Source of the DNA: an uncultured bacterium
Lineage (GTDB): Bacteria; Bacillota; Clostridia; Lachnospirales; Lachnospiraceae
DNA: 52,515 nucleotides
Assembly (NCBI GenBank): GCA_947567075.1
Contig: CANOLZ010000005.1
Location: 1 to 52,515 of the forward strand
Direction: 5' to 3'
A model generated the notes under the pieces. That model was not told the origin of the DNA. It did no database searches and saw only the letters and a program-made list of their open reading frames with translations. This document shows positions 18,114-28,167 of the stretch, piece by piece. Positions within the stretch are counted from its first letter, which is position 1. Each line of letters begins with the position of its first letter. A program made the position numbers and the translations under genes.

Positions 18114-19589
18114 TTAAAATTGGAAGTAAATAAATGCCTGCTCTGTATTACTAATAGAGAAATAAAAGACAACGAGGAGAAGGAGCCAGTAAAGAATCCA
18201 CTTAGCTATAGGGGGCATTGCCCTTACTTTGCTAATGACATCCATCTTTAGGGAAAGGTAGTCAAAAAGGAATAACAGGGAAATAGGGAGGAGGAGAGTA
18301 ATAAAACCTCCCATTCCTAACTGGAGTGACTGATAACCTTCCTTTATATAATGGACAGGAGAAAGAATACCAGTAAACAGATGGGTTAGCACATAAAAAG
18401 CATCTTGTAAAGTATTGGAGCGAAAAGCCACATAGGCACAAGCAATAAGAGAAAACGTGATTCCTGCACTCATCCACCAATAAAGACTTTTTTTGCATCC
18501 TCTATTTCTCCCTTTTTCTTGTGGAAAAAGAGGAAGTGTTGTATAAGTTCTCAGAAGATTTCCTATAATAATATACGTTCCATGGAGAAAACCCCAGAAA
18601 ACAAAGGTCCAATTGGCTCCATGCCAAAGTCCGCTGAGCATAAAGGTAAGAAAGGTATTGAAGTAATGGCGGCTTTTCTTTACCCTGTTTCCTCCAAGGG
18701 GAATATAGACATAATCTCGAAACCAGGAGGAGAGGGAAATATGCCAATAATTCCAGTATTCTTTAATAGAAGTGACAAAAAAAGGACTTTTAAAATTCGT
18801 CATTAAATCAATGCCAAGAAGTTTGGAACAGCCAATGGCAATGTCAGAGTATCCAGAAAAGTCACAGTATATTTGAAGGGTGAAAAAGACAGCAGTCACA
18901 ATAAGGGGTAGTCCATGATAGGAAGTTACGTCTTTATAAACAAGATCTGTATAAAAAGCAAGAGAGTCAGCAATGACAATTTTTTTGAAAAATCCCCAAA
19001 GCATAAGTAATATTCCATAAACTGCTTTATCATATTGAAAAACCTGTATTTTTTGCACCTGGGGAAGGAGATTTATACTGCGTTCAATAGGACCAGCCAC
19101 CAGTTGGGGAAAGTAGGAAACAAATAAGGCATATTTTCCAAAATGGCGTTCTGCAGGAAGATTTCCTCTGTACACATCGATCATATAACCTAATGTTTGA
19201 AAGGTATAAAAGGAAATACCTACAGGAAGCATAATATGCAAAGTTATTGGATGAACAGTTAGGGAAAAGAATTCCATAACAGATTCCATAGATCGAAGAA
19301 AAAATCCAAAATATTTAAAATAAAAGAGTACAAGGAGACAGGCAGCAATGCCAATTCCTAAAATTCCTTTTTTGCCAGTAGGATTATCTATTTTTTCTAA
19401 AGCAATAGAGGAGAAATAAGAAACAAGAGTAGTAAATAAAATAAGAAGCATATATTTAGGGCTCCAGCTCATGTAAAAATAATAGCTGGCTGCCAGCAAA
19501 AAAATCCAACGATATTTATGAGGTAAAAACCAATAAAGAAGAAACACAATTGGAAAAAAAACAGCAAAGGAAAGAGAATTAAATAGCAT
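18114..19589 (-). CDS. MBOAT family membrane O-acyltransferase (AlgI/DltB-like)
   Basis: A 491-residue integral membrane acyltransferase. Landmarks are VGISFYTFQTLGYMIDVYRGN, FPQLVAGPIERSINLLPQ, CDFSGYSDIAIGCSKLLGI, the DYVYIPLGGNR motif and the catalytic-histidine region SGLWHGANWTFVFWGFLHG. Members move acetyl or similar groups across the membrane to polysaccharides such as alginate, teichoic acid or exopolysaccharide. AGGAG lies 8 bases before the ATG. Its neighbours on both sides are an SGNH partner and a GT-C transferase, so surface glycan O-acylation is the likely role. Confidence 0.92.
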   Translation of the reverse strand: MLFNSLSFAVFFPIVFLLYWFLPHKYRWIFLLAASYYFYMSWSPKYMLLILFTTLVSYFSSIALEKIDNPTGKKGILGIGIAACLLVLFYFKYFGFFLRSMESVMEFFSLTVHPITLHIMLPVGISFYTFQTLGYMIDVYRGNLPAERHFGKYALFVSYFPQLVAGPIERSINLLPQVQKIQVFQYDKAVYGILLMLWGFFKKIVIADSLAFYTDLVYKDVTSYHGLPLIVTAVFFTLQIYCDFSGYSDIAIGCSKLLGIDLMTNFKSPFFVTSIKEYWNYWHISLSSWFRDYVYIPLGGNRVKKSRHYFNTFLTFMLSGLWHGANWTFVFWGFLHGTYIIIGNLLRTYTTLPLFPQEKGRNRGCKKSLYWWMSAGITFSLIACAYVAFRSNTLQDAFYVLTHLFTGILSPVHYIKEGYQSLQLGMGGFITLLLPISLLFLFDYLSLKMDVISKVRAMPPIAKWILYWLLLLVVFYFSISNTEQAFIYFQF

Positions 19590-19682
19590 AAGAAAACTCC
19601 TATATTTTTTATAAAAATTGTAAGAATTGTTACTGTATCACTATAACGTTTCCCCTGAATATTGTCAAGAAGCTGACATAGG

Positions 19683-21158
19683 TTACCGACGGAGTGTATA
19701 GAGTTCATGAAAATCATTAAATGTAATTAATTCATACCGATATCGCACTTCATCTTTAATAGAATCTGGGATGCCTAAATCTTCTAAAGGGGAAGTAACA
19801 AGCCATTTTGCAGGCTTATTGGAAAAATAATAATATAAGTCCCATTCAATAGAAGGATCTAAGGCAATAAAAAAGGGCAGATTAATTTGATATTTATAAG
19901 CAGGGAGAACTTGGTTAATTTCAAACCAGGTACAGCTGGATTCTAGACAATAAATACTACCTCTCTCTTGCTCAGGAATAAGGCTGCAAAGTTCTAAAGA
20001 CTGCTCATAATAGTTTTGATAATAGGGATTTGTTTTTGCATCAATACAGTCTCCAATACGGCTTAAAGCTTCCCCAACATAAAAGCCTATAAAAATGAAA
20101 AAGGCTAAAAGGGGTATTAGAAAGGGAAGCTTAAGGGTAATGATGAAAGGATCATTTAAATGTAAAAATAAAGAAATCCCAAGGACAAAAACAGGAAGGG
20201 TGGAAGTAAAATAATAAATAAAAGGAGTTCCTAAATGGAGAAAAATATATCCAACAACAGACATAGAAAATAGAAGAACCCGAAAAGGCGCCTTTAGTCC
20301 TTTTTGAAAAATGGCAAAAAGGAAAACAACGTAAAAGGCGGAAAGTTTTAGTTCCCATAATAAGTTAAAGGATTCCCCATAATCTGTTCCTCTCATAAAT
20401 CCGAAAATAAATTCTTGATAGATTAAGTCTTCTATGGCTCCATGATAGCTAAAATAGATAACAACAGGGAAGAGGGAAATAAAAAAACCAAAAAGAAAGG
20501 AACCTATGGCGGAAAGAATTTGAAAATAAGCTCTTTCTCTAATTAAAAGAAAAAGAACACAAAGAATCATAGAAAAAATAGGAGCAGCCAATGTTATTTT
20601 CATAAATACCATAATTCCTGTAGATAATCCAAAGGTACATGCATATTTGGAAAGCTTGTCTGGGTCTTTATGAAGTATCCATAAACAAGTATAGTAAAGA
20701 CACACCATAGAAAAAGGGAGGGAATATTCTTCAGCTGTATTGCCTCCCCATAAGGTTGCTGTATAGACAAGGAGAAAAAACCCTATTACAACACAAGATT
20801 TTTTATAACTAAGAAAAAGCCTTGCTATTTTCCATGTATGAAGAACAGCTACAAAGCAAAAAGGAATTTGAAAAAGAAAAATTCCTAACTTTCCCCTAGA
20901 AATAAATTGTCCAACAGACTGAATAAAGAAAAGATAAGGGCCTTTCAAGTCGAAAAAATTTTTATAGGGGACATATCCATGGAGAATTCCCCTGCCCACC
21001 ATGGAATAAAAGGAAGAATCGTCCCCAAGACAATAAGAATAAAAGGGACTTGTCCATGTGGAGGCAAAGAAAAGAAATAGCACAGAAAGGAGGAAGAGGA
21101 TACTGCCTTCTTTCATAAAATAGTTGTGGGCTATGTTTTTTAGAGTAATTTTATTCAT
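19683..21158 (-). CDS. Polytopic GT-C type glycosyltransferase
   Basis: A 491-residue membrane protein with 10-12 transmembrane helices. The first outer loop carries GDDSSFYSMVGRGILHGYVPYKNFFDLKGPYLFF, the acidic GDD plus the GR-x-G-x-VPY-x-FD-x-KGP pattern of Dol-P-sugar-type membrane glycosyltransferases. GGNTAEEYSLPFSM follows. Sugar donor and acceptor are unknown. GGAGAG lies 9 bases before the ATG. It is the first gene of the reverse-strand glycan run, with a 93-base gap to the MBOAT gene. Confidence 0.78.
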   Translation of the reverse strand: MNKITLKNIAHNYFMKEGSILFLLSVLFLFFASTWTSPFYSYCLGDDSSFYSMVGRGILHGYVPYKNFFDLKGPYLFFIQSVGQFISRGKLGIFLFQIPFCFVAVLHTWKIARLFLSYKKSCVVIGFFLLVYTATLWGGNTAEEYSLPFSMVCLYYTCLWILHKDPDKLSKYACTFGLSTGIMVFMKITLAAPIFSMILCVLFLLIRERAYFQILSAIGSFLFGFFISLFPVVIYFSYHGAIEDLIYQEFIFGFMRGTDYGESFNLLWELKLSAFYVVFLFAIFQKGLKAPFRVLLFSMSVVGYIFLHLGTPFIYYFTSTLPVFVLGISLFLHLNDPFIITLKLPFLIPLLAFFIFIGFYVGEALSRIGDCIDAKTNPYYQNYYEQSLELCSLIPEQERGSIYCLESSCTWFEINQVLPAYKYQINLPFFIALDPSIEWDLYYYFSNKPAKWLVTSPLEDLGIPDSIKDEVRYRYELITFNDFHELYTLRR

Positions 21159-21284
21159 AAGCTGTTCTCTCCGTTTTCATTCCACTTTTTGAGATCTTCC
21201 TTGATTATATAATAGGTTTTTTCGTGACGCAAGGGGAAGGAAGAGTTTTTTCCAATAGAATGGTCTTTCTACAAAACAAGGAAC

Positions 21285-21312
21285 TAATAAGAACTATTTC
21301 TTTCTCCGATAT
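21285..21312 (+). promoter_or_regulatory. Candidate sigma28-like promoter before the EcsC-family gene
   Basis: TAAT (21285-21288), 16 bases, TCCGATAT (21305-21312). The -10 box matches seven of eight bases of the sigmaD consensus GCCGATAT, with the same 16-base spacing as the candidate at 5026-5053. It ends 50 bases before the GTG start. A chemotaxis gene lies downstream, which would fit. Confidence 0.35.
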
Positions 21313-21362
21313 ATAAAAAAATAAGCATAAATAACAATGCAGTTTGAAGGGAGACATGGAGT

Positions 21363-22139
21363 GTGGGTATATTTACAAAAAGGAGTGACTTAGAAAAAGA
21401 ATGGGAAGCCTTGAAAAAGCAGGAAGCTGCTTATATTCGCTGGAAGAGGGAAAGACAGGAGGCTTTTTTCAATAAAATATTGCAAGATAAGGTGCCAAAA
21501 AAACTTCAAGAAAAATTGGATGCTGCCTTTTCAAAAGCATTTCTTCTTGTATTTGAAAAAGGAACAGGGGTAATAGAGAAAACTTATAAAAAAGAAGAAA
21601 TACAAAAGGAATTTAAAGTTAGGGAGTATGCAGCCCAGCTAAGTCCAAGACGAAAATATTTGAAAGCCTTTAAAAAAAGTTCAAAGGCTTCTTTCAATAA
21701 AAACCTTTTTATTTCAGGAGTAGAAGGCATTAGTCTTGGGGCTTTAGGTATTGGACTGCCAGATATACCAATTTTTGTAGGAATGATATTAAAAAGTATT
21801 TATGAAATATCCCTTATATATGGCTATTCTTATGAAGAAGAGAAGGAGCGTCTTTATATTTTGCAGTTAATACAGAATGCTTTGTCTTATGGAGAGGAAT
21901 TTGAGAAAGGAGAGGGAAAACTAAAGGACATTTTAAACGAAAGTGAAAAATACGATTTGAAGGAAGAGATTTTTCTTACTTCTCAAGTGTTGTCTAAAGA
22001 ATTAATTTACATAAAGTTTCTCCAAGGAGTGCCTGCAGTGGGAGTTGCTGGGGGCGCTTATAATGCTATTTATTTATATAAAATACTAAAATATGCTGAT
22101 TTAAAGTATAGAAAACGGTTTTTAACAGACTGGGAATAA
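21363..22139 (+). CDS. EcsC family protein
   Basis: A 258-residue EcsC-family protein. The central hydrophobic segment SGVEGISLGALGIGLPDIPIFVGMILKSIYEISLIYGYS is the family hallmark, and a second glycine-rich stretch GVPAVGVAGGAYNAIYLYKI lies near the C-terminus. The N-terminal third is charged and helical. EcsC proteins are membrane-associated; their function is not settled, although ecsC was first named next to an ABC transporter, which is absent here. The start is GTG, after GAAGGGAG. A chemotaxis receptor gene follows after 71 bases. Confidence 0.82.
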   Translation: MGIFTKRSDLEKEWEALKKQEAAYIRWKRERQEAFFNKILQDKVPKKLQEKLDAAFSKAFLLVFEKGTGVIEKTYKKEEIQKEFKVREYAAQLSPRRKYLKAFKKSSKASFNKNLFISGVEGISLGALGIGLPDIPIFVGMILKSIYEISLIYGYSYEEEKERLYILQLIQNALSYGEEFEKGEGKLKDILNESEKYDLKEEIFLTSQVLSKELIYIKFLQGVPAVGVAGGAYNAIYLYKILKYADLKYRKRFLTDWE

Positions 22140-22210
22140 AAATGGAATAGAATTAATAAATGGATTATGATATAATAAAAAAAATATAATTACTTAGGGA
22201 GGGGAATCCG

Positions 22211-23683
22211 ATGAATAACGAAGATATTCTATTGGAAAAAGAGAAAACAAATCAAATGGCGCTCATTGCATATTTAATATTAAATAGTATTTTGTTTTTA
22301 TCATATTTAATGGAAGGTTTTAAAGGAAGTAAGTCATCAGGGTATGTCTTGGCAATTTTTGCAATTTTATTTGTTCCAAGTGTTATTAGTATTTTGTTTT
22401 ACTTTTGGAGCAAGGGAGGAAGGGCACAAAGATATGCCATGGGAATAGGATATAGCACCGTATATCTGGTTACCCTGTTTACAGGAAGTACAAATCTTAC
22501 ATTCACCTTTATTATTCCTTTTATTATTATTATTTCTTTGTATACAGATGTCAAATATTCCACTGGAATTGCCATTATAGCCATGTTGGGAAACATAGGA
22601 TATATTGCTTATACTGCCATAGACCAGGGATTGTCCCCAAAAGGAATTGTGGAGGCTGAAATACAAATTATTGTTATCGTTTTAGTAGCTGCATGTTCCA
22701 TTTTTACTTCTGTAGTAACGTATAAAATCAATGAAAAGAAGTTACAGGAGACAAACGAGAAAAAGGATACAGCGACAAGACTTTTGAAAACGACTTTAGA
22801 AGTGTCAGAGAGCGTGGCTTCTGATATTACAGAGGTAAACGGTCAAATGGAAAGACTAAGAAATTCCATGGAAGATACAAGAAATTCCATGTCAGGAGTC
22901 AGTGACGGAGCTACAGATACAGCGGAACAAGTTCAAACCCAGCTGTTAAATACAGAGCAGATTCAGAATCAAATTACATTGGCAAAGGAAGTAACAGAGT
23001 CCATTGTAGGAGATTTAAAGGCAGTGGGAGAGGCCATTTCCCAAGGAAAGGGAAGTATGGACTCATTAATTGGACAGGTAAAAGAATCGGAAGAGGCTGG
23101 AAAAGTTGTATCTGGAGATTTGGAAGAGCTAAATACATATACGGGAGAAATGCAGTCGATTGTGGATTTGATCAATCATATTACAACCCAGACAAATCTT
23201 CTTGCCTTAAATGCCAGTATTGAGGCGGCAAGAGCAGGAGAGGCAGGAAAGGGATTTGCCGTTGTAGCATCTGAAATATCAAATCTGGCAGGACAGACTC
23301 AAAGCGCTACAGTAGATATAACAAATTTAATAAATAGTATTTCAGATTCTTTAAAAAATGTTATAAAGGCTATTGAACGTTTGATGGAAAGTAACGAGAC
23401 TCAGAGTTCCCTTGCGAATAAAGCAGCTAATGAATTCACATCCATAGCAGAAAAGTCTATTGTCATTCATCAAAATTCCATGAAGCTAGGAACAGCGGTT
23501 ACGGATTTAGATGGAGCCAACACAAGTATTGTGGAGAGCATTCAAAATATTTCAGCTATTACTCAGGAGCTTTCTGCCCACGCTACAGATACCTTTAATG
23601 ATAGTGAGGAAAATGCCAGAATTATTTCTTATATTGCTGGATTAGTGGAACATTTATCGGAACAAATTAAGAAATTTGCTTAA
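22211..23683 (+). CDS. Methyl-accepting chemotaxis protein with a six-helix membrane sensor
   Basis: A 490-residue receptor. Residues 10-175 hold about six transmembrane helices with short loops instead of the usual Cache or four-helix outside sensor, so the input is probably within the membrane. No clear HAMP domain follows; a coiled coil leads to the MCP signalling domain with the hairpin tip [35 protein letters not shown], which binds CheA/CheW. Glu/Gln-rich methylation-like helices flank it. No che genes lie in the window. AGGGAGGGG precedes the ATG. Near-neighbours are the EcsC and AIM24 family genes. Confidence 0.93.
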   Translation: MNNEDILLEKEKTNQMALIAYLILNSILFLSYLMEGFKGSKSSGYVLAIFAILFVPSVISILFYFWSKGGRAQRYAMGIGYSTVYLVTLFTGSTNLTFTFIIPFIIIISLYTDVKYSTGIAIIAMLGNIGYIAYTAIDQGLSPKGIVEAEIQIIVIVLVAACSIFTSVVTYKINEKKLQETNEKKDTATRLLKTTLEVSESVASDITEVNGQMERLRNSMEDTRNSMSGVSDGATDTAEQVQTQLLNTEQIQNQITLAKEVTESIVGDLKAVGEAISQGKGSMDSLIGQVKESEEAGKVVSGDLEELNTYTGEMQSIVDLINHITTQTNLLALNASIEAARAGEAGKGFAVVASEISNLAGQTQSATVDITNLINSISDSLKNVIKAIERLMESNETQSSLANKAANEFTSIAEKSIVIHQNSMKLGTAVTDLDGANTSIVESIQNISAITQELSAHATDTFNDSEENARIISYIAGLVEHLSEQIKKFA

Positions 23684-23718
23684 TGTGAGATTTTTTATAA
23701 AAGGAAGGGGATAGGATC

Positions 23719-24402
23719 GTGAAATACGAGATCAAAGGAGAAACATTGCCTGTAGTTATTTGCCATTTGGAACAGGGAGAAAAGATGATAACGGAGGGGG
23801 GAGGCATGGCGTGGATGTCCCCCAATATGAAGATGGAAACTACGTCAAACGGAGGTATTGGCAAGGCATTGGGAAGAATGTTTTCATCTGAAAAAATGTT
23901 TCAGAATGTATATACAGCAATGGACAGGGAAGGGATGATTGCCTTTGCCTCCAGCTTTCCCGGTTCCATAAGAGCTTTTGAGATTGCGCCTAACCATGAG
24001 ATGATTTTTCAAAAAAGTGCTTTTTTGGCAAGTGAAATAGGAGTGAGCATGTCTATACACTTTAATAAAAAGGTGGGTGTGGGCTTTTTTGGAGGAGAAG
24101 GCTTTATTATGCAGAAAATCAGCGGATCAGGGATAGCCTTTGCAGAGTTTGATGGACATGTAGTAGAATATGAATTGTATTCTGGTGAGAAGTTAGTTAT
24201 TGACACAGGACATTTGGCAGCAATGTCAGCGAGCTGTCAAATAGATATCCAAACAGTTCCTGGATTAAAGAATAAACTGCTGGGAGGAGAAGGATTTTTT
24301 AATACAGTAGTAACAGGACCTGGGAAAGTCTGGCTTCAGACAATGCCTATCCCTAATGTGGCAGGGGCTCTCAGACCTTATATACCTACAGGGAATTCTT
24401 AA
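23719..24402 (+). CDS. AIM24 / TIGR00266 family protein
   Basis: A 227-residue beta-rich protein of the AIM24 family, probably a tryptophan-RNA-binding-attenuator-like double-barrel fold of unknown role. Typical segments are LEQGEKMITEGGGMAWMSPNMKMETT, FPGSIRAFEI, VGFFGGEGFIMQKISGSGIAFAEFDGHVVEYEL, LVIDTGHLAAM, and GGEGFFNTVVTGPGKVWLQTMPI near the end. The start codon is GTG, after GGAAGGGGATAGGATC. It follows the chemotaxis receptor by 35 bases and is closed by a strong terminator. Confidence 0.9.
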   Translation: MKYEIKGETLPVVICHLEQGEKMITEGGGMAWMSPNMKMETTSNGGIGKALGRMFSSEKMFQNVYTAMDREGMIAFASSFPGSIRAFEIAPNHEMIFQKSAFLASEIGVSMSIHFNKKVGVGFFGGEGFIMQKISGSGIAFAEFDGHVVEYELYSGEKLVIDTGHLAAMSASCQIDIQTVPGLKNKLLGGEGFFNTVVTGPGKVWLQTMPIPNVAGALRPYIPTGNS

Positions 24403-24422
24403 TAACAATTAGGATAAGAAAG

Positions 24423-24466
24423 AAGACCAGCTCTCCACATATTTGTGGGAAGAGACTGGTCTTTTA
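24423..24466. terminator. Terminator between the AIM24 gene and ribH
   Basis: AAGACCAG..TCTCCACA pairs with TGTGGGAAGA..CTGGTCTT and is followed by TTTT forward; the reverse side continues CTTTCTT. It lies between convergent genes and can serve both. Confidence 0.8.
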
Positions 24467-24488
24467 TATTTTACAGTGAAAAGAACTA

Positions 24489-24962
24489 TTAATTTGGCTT
24501 TTCTATTTCATGAATTAAATTTACCATTTCAATTGCCCCAAGAGCGCTGTCATATCCTTTGTTGCCGGCTTTTGTTCCTGCACGTTCAATGGCCTGTTCT
24601 ATGTTTTCTGTAGTAAGTACTCCAAACATAACTGGAATACCGCTGGAAAGGGATACAGAGGCAATTCCTTTAGAAACCTCATTACAGACATAATCATAGT
24701 GGCTAGTGCTCCCTCGAATAACACAACCTAGGCAAATAATGGCATCATATTTAGCGCTTTTTACCATCTTTGATGCAATAAGAGGGATTTCAAAAGCTCC
24801 AGGAACCCATGCTACCTGGATATGTTCTTCGGGAATACCATGACGTATTAGGCAGTCCATAGCACCGCTTAGGAGTTTTGATGTTATAAATTCATTGAAG
24901 CGGGCAGCTACAATTCCAATTTTCATTTCAGGGGAGACTAATTGACCTTCAAATGTTTTCAT
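24489..24962 (-). CDS. ribH: 6,7-dimethyl-8-ribityllumazine synthase
   Basis: Condenses the RibB product with the pyrimidine from RibD to give lumazine, the step before riboflavin; it usually forms 60-mer shells. Seen are [34 protein letters not shown], the loop [20 protein letters not shown] with its catalytic histidine, [27 protein letters not shown] and ALGAIEM. The start at 24962 is preferred: AGAAAGGA lies 9 bases upstream, and the result is 157 aa as usual. A longer frame to 24992 would overlap the ribBA stop. Confidence 0.96.
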   Translation of the reverse strand: MKTFEGQLVSPEMKIGIVAARFNEFITSKLLSGAMDCLIRHGIPEEHIQVAWVPGAFEIPLIASKMVKSAKYDAIICLGCVIRGSTSHYDYVCNEVSKGIASVSLSSGIPVMFGVLTTENIEQAIERAGTKAGNKGYDSALGAIEMVNLIHEIEKPN

Positions 24963-24984
24963 TTTATTTTTCCTTTCTATTAAT

Positions 24985-26187
24985 TTATTCATAGTTTAAA
25001 ATATGTCCCATACGATTTTGTTTTGTCTTAAGATAAAATAAGTCATATGCTGTTGCGCTCATCTGGATAGGAACCCGCTCTGTGATGTTAAGGCCAAACT
25101 CCTCAAGCTGATAAACTTTATCAGGATTGTTCGTAAGAAGACGCATAGTAGATACCCCAAGATCCCGTAATATTTGTGCCCCAATATAATATTCTCTCTG
25201 ATCTCCAGAAAAACCTAAGGCAAGGTTTGCCTCTAATGTATCCATTCCCTGCTCTTGCAGTTCATAGGCAAGGAGCTTATTAATTAGGCCAATGCCTCTC
25301 CCCTCTTGGCGCATATAGAGGAGAATGCCCCGTCCTTCTTGTTCAATCTGGGACATGGCAGAAGAAAATTGCTGGCCGCAGTCACAGCGCAGGGAACCGA
25401 AAGTATCCCCAGTCAAACATTCTGAGTGAACTCGGCATAATATGTTTTTTCCATCTCCTATATTACCTTTTACAAGAGCCACATGATGTTCTCCATTTAG
25501 TTTATTAATATAACCATAGGCAGTAAATTCTCCATATTTTGTAGGCATTCTTGTAGTTGTTACACATTCTACCAATTTCTCATGTTGTTTTCGGTAGTTT
25601 TGAAGATCAGAAATGGTTATAAACTTTAAATTCCATTTTTGAGACAATCCAATGAGGGCTGGAGTGCGCATCATAGTTCCATCATCTTCCATAATCTCAC
25701 AGCAAAGTCCACATTCTTTTAAACCAGCTAAGCGCATAAGATCTACAGTAGCCTCTGTATGGCCATTTCGCTCCAAAACACCATTTTTTTTGGCAAGGAG
25801 GGGAAACATATGACCTGGATGACGAAAGTCCCCAGGTTTTGCCTGGTCGTCAACACATTTCATGGCAGTGACAGAACGCTCTGCGGCAGAAATGCCAGTA
25901 GTTGTGCTAACGTGGTCAATGGAAACAGTAAAAGCGGTTTCATGATTATCTGTATTTTTTGTAACCATCTGAGGAAGACAAAGTTTCTGAGTATACTCTT
26001 GGGACATGGGCATACAGATTAATCCTTTTCCGTGGGTGGCCATAAAATTAATATTTTCCGTTGTAGCAAATTGGGCTGCACAAATAAAATCTCCCTCATT
26101 TTCTCTGTCAGAGTCATCGGTTACAAGGATAATTTTGCCGTTTCTTAAATCTTCTAAGGCTTCTTCCACTGTGTTAAATTGAAACAT
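24985..26187 (-). CDS. ribBA: Bifunctional DHBP synthase / GTP cyclohydrolase II
   Basis: A 400-residue two-domain enzyme that feeds both branches of riboflavin synthesis. The N-terminal domain (residues 1-200) makes 3,4-dihydroxy-2-butanone 4-phosphate: [22 protein letters not shown] with the acidic metal site, and MPMSQEY. The C-terminal domain (205-400) opens [24 protein letters not shown] with three zinc cysteines, then [23 protein letters not shown] and [22 protein letters not shown] lies 9 bases before the ATG. It sits between ribE and ribH. Confidence 0.97.
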   Translation of the reverse strand: MFQFNTVEEALEDLRNGKIILVTDDSDRENEGDFICAAQFATTENINFMATHGKGLICMPMSQEYTQKLCLPQMVTKNTDNHETAFTVSIDHVSTTTGISAAERSVTAMKCVDDQAKPGDFRHPGHMFPLLAKKNGVLERNGHTEATVDLMRLAGLKECGLCCEIMEDDGTMMRTPALIGLSQKWNLKFITISDLQNYRKQHEKLVECVTTTRMPTKYGEFTAYGYINKLNGEHHVALVKGNIGDGKNILCRVHSECLTGDTFGSLRCDCGQQFSSAMSQIEQEGRGILLYMRQEGRGIGLINKLLAYELQEQGMDTLEANLALGFSGDQREYYIGAQILRDLGVSTMRLLTNNPDKVYQLEEFGLNITERVPIQMSATAYDLFYLKTKQNRMGHILNYE

Positions 26188-26242
26188 GATTTTGCTCCTT
26201 TCCTGTACCTTTTTGTCATTTTATGGAGATAATTATGAACTA

Positions 26243-26890
26243 TTAAAATCCATATTTTGATAAAAAATCCTGTGTTATATTGTTTTTCTTTTCTTTTAAG
26301 GATGGAGGACTTTGAAGTTTTTCCACATATTTTCCAATAATGTCATTTTCGAGATTGACTAGATCCCCCACCTGACGTATTTTAAGAATTGTCATACTGG
26401 CAGTATGGGGTATGATGGAGACAGTAAAGCAGGAATTGAATAAACCTGCAACGGTGAGACTGATACCGTCAATAGCAATAGAACCTTTTTCAACAATATA
26501 TTTCATAATGGCATCTTCTGCAGAAATCGTATATCGGATAGCAATATCATCTTGCTGAATGTGAATAATTTTTCCCATTCCATCCACATGCCCTGTTACT
26601 ATATGACCTCCAAATCGTCCATTTGCTGCCATGGCCCGCTCTAAGTTTACATAGCTGCCCTGCTGTAAGGAGGAGAGGGAGGAACGGTTTAGAGTTTCAT
26701 GCATAACGTCTGCTGTAAAGGAATGGGAGGAGCGGGATACAGCAGTCAGGCATACACCATTTACGGCAATGCTGTCGCCTGTTTTTAAATCTTCCAACAC
26801 AGTTTTTCCATGAATATCTATCCTGGCGGAATGCTGGCCCTTTAGAATTTTTCTAACAGTTCCAACTTCTTCAATAATTCCCGTAAACAT
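26243..26890 (-). CDS. ribE: Riboflavin synthase, alpha subunit
   Basis: Dismutates two lumazine molecules into riboflavin and the pyrimidine precursor. Two tandem lumazine-binding barrels are visible: MFTGIIEEVGTV with GDSIAVNGVCLTAV and GRFGGHIVTGHVDGMG, then the second half with GSIAIDGISLTVAG and FTVSIIPHTASMT. Length is 215 aa, typical. GAGGT lies upstream of the ATG, inside the end of ribD; the two genes overlap by 20 bases, which suggests coupling. The C-terminal tail after NDIIGKYVEKL is short and charged. Confidence 0.96.
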   Translation of the reverse strand: MFTGIIEEVGTVRKILKGQHSARIDIHGKTVLEDLKTGDSIAVNGVCLTAVSRSSHSFTADVMHETLNRSSLSSLQQGSYVNLERAMAANGRFGGHIVTGHVDGMGKIIHIQQDDIAIRYTISAEDAIMKYIVEKGSIAIDGISLTVAGLFNSCFTVSIIPHTASMTILKIRQVGDLVNLENDIIGKYVEKLQSPPSLKEKKNNITQDFLSKYGF

Positions 26891-27977
26891 GATGATGTAC
26901 CTCGCTTTCTATGAGAAAATCTTCCCCCAACTGGGTGACAATGCTTTCTTTTAAGTTTATCCCGTGGGAAGGTGAGGGGAATCCTTTTCCGCCAATAGGA
27001 GTTTTTGCGGTGGAACCCCCAAAAAGCTTTGGTGCAATATATGCCTGGACTTTTTGAACAATGCCAGATTGGAGAGCCGACCAGTTTAGAGTTCCTCCTC
27101 CTTCTAGTAAAATGCTGTCAATTTCTGATTCTCCAAGTTTTTTCATAAGTTCCTTTAAATTCACATGTCCCTCATAGTTGGATAGAGTAAGAAGGTGACA
27201 GCCAGCCTCTTTGTATTTTTTTTGTTTTTCTTCATCTACCTGGCAGGTGGCAATAATAGTAGGAATATGTAAAGCTGTCGTTACTATTTGGGAGGAGAGA
27301 GGAGTTCTAAGATTTGTGTCACAAATAATGCGCACAGGATTCTTTCCTCCTTCCATGCGGCATGTTAGGAGGGGATTATCTGTAAGCACAGTACCTACTC
27401 CAACCATAATAGCTTTGCAGCGGTGCCTCTGTTCATGGACGTGAGCTCTTGCTTCCTCTCCGGTAATCCATTGGGAGAGGCCGGTATAGGCAGCGATTTT
27501 TCCATCCAGAGTCATTGCATATTTTAATATTACAAAGGGCTCCCTTTTTTTTATATAATGAAAAAAAATTTCATTAAGTTTATTACATTCTTTCGCTAAT
27601 ACATTTTCAGAAACAGAAATTCCTTTGGAACGGAGGATATCTATGCCTTTACCTGCGACAAGGGGATTTGGATCCCTGGAACCAACAACAACCCGGCTTA
27701 TCCTTGCTTCCAATATGGCATTTACACAAGGAGGCTGTTTTCCATAATGACAGCAAGGCTCTAAAGTGACATACATAGTCCCTCCTGCAGGGGATTCCTT
27801 ACAGGATGCCAATGCGTTCCGCTCTGCATGGAATTCTCCATAGCGCTGATGATATCCTTGCCCAAGTATATGTCCGTCTTTAACAATTACAGCTCCAACA
27901 AGGGGATTGGGAGAAACAAATCCCTGGCCTTTTTTTGCAAGCTCCAAAGCAAGTTCCATGTATTTTTGGTCATTCAT
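26871..27977 (-). CDS. ribD: Bifunctional pyrimidine deaminase / reductase
   Basis: A 368-residue enzyme for the second and third steps of the GTP branch. The N-terminal deaminase domain has the zinc motif HAERNAL and TLEPCCHYGKQPPCVNAI. The C-terminal NADPH reductase domain has FVILKYAMTLDGKIAAYTGLSQWITGEEAR, VGVGTVLTDNPLLTCR and ILLEGGGTLNWSAL. It is the first gene of the riboswitch-controlled operon. I start at ATG 27977, with CAGGAG 10 bases upstream; a TTG at 27998 is in frame but contains that site downstream of itself. Confidence 0.96.
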   Translation of the reverse strand: MNDQKYMELALELAKKGQGFVSPNPLVGAVIVKDGHILGQGYHQRYGEFHAERNALASCKESPAGGTMYVTLEPCCHYGKQPPCVNAILEARISRVVVGSRDPNPLVAGKGIDILRSKGISVSENVLAKECNKLNEIFFHYIKKREPFVILKYAMTLDGKIAAYTGLSQWITGEEARAHVHEQRHRCKAIMVGVGTVLTDNPLLTCRMEGGKNPVRIICDTNLRTPLSSQIVTTALHIPTIIATCQVDEEKQKKYKEAGCHLLTLSNYEGHVNLKELMKKLGESEIDSILLEGGGTLNWSALQSGIVQKVQAYIAPKLFGGSTAKTPIGGKGFPSPSHGINLKESIVTQLGEDFLIESEVHHHVYGNY

Positions 27978-28026
27978 TGCAATCGTCTCCTGTTTCAATA
28001 TAGAGGACAGCTATCTGTGATAAAAA

Positions 28027-28062
28027 TAAAAAAATGCCTTGAATAAAGTCATTTCAAGGCAT
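28027..28062 (-). terminator. Riboswitch-controlled intrinsic terminator of the rib leader
   Basis: On the reverse strand ATGCCTTGAA (28062-28053) pairs with TTCAAGGCAT (28043-28034), followed by seven T. It lies between the FMN aptamer and ribD and is the expected expression platform: FMN binding favours this hairpin and stops transcription. Confidence 0.85.
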
Positions 28063-28167
28063 AAAATACAAAGGAGATTTAAATTGCACATAAGAAACAA
28101 AAACTTCAAAACAATCTACTATTTTAAAGTAGTTATCCTTTAAAAATGAGTCGTTCTTGCGTTCTAT

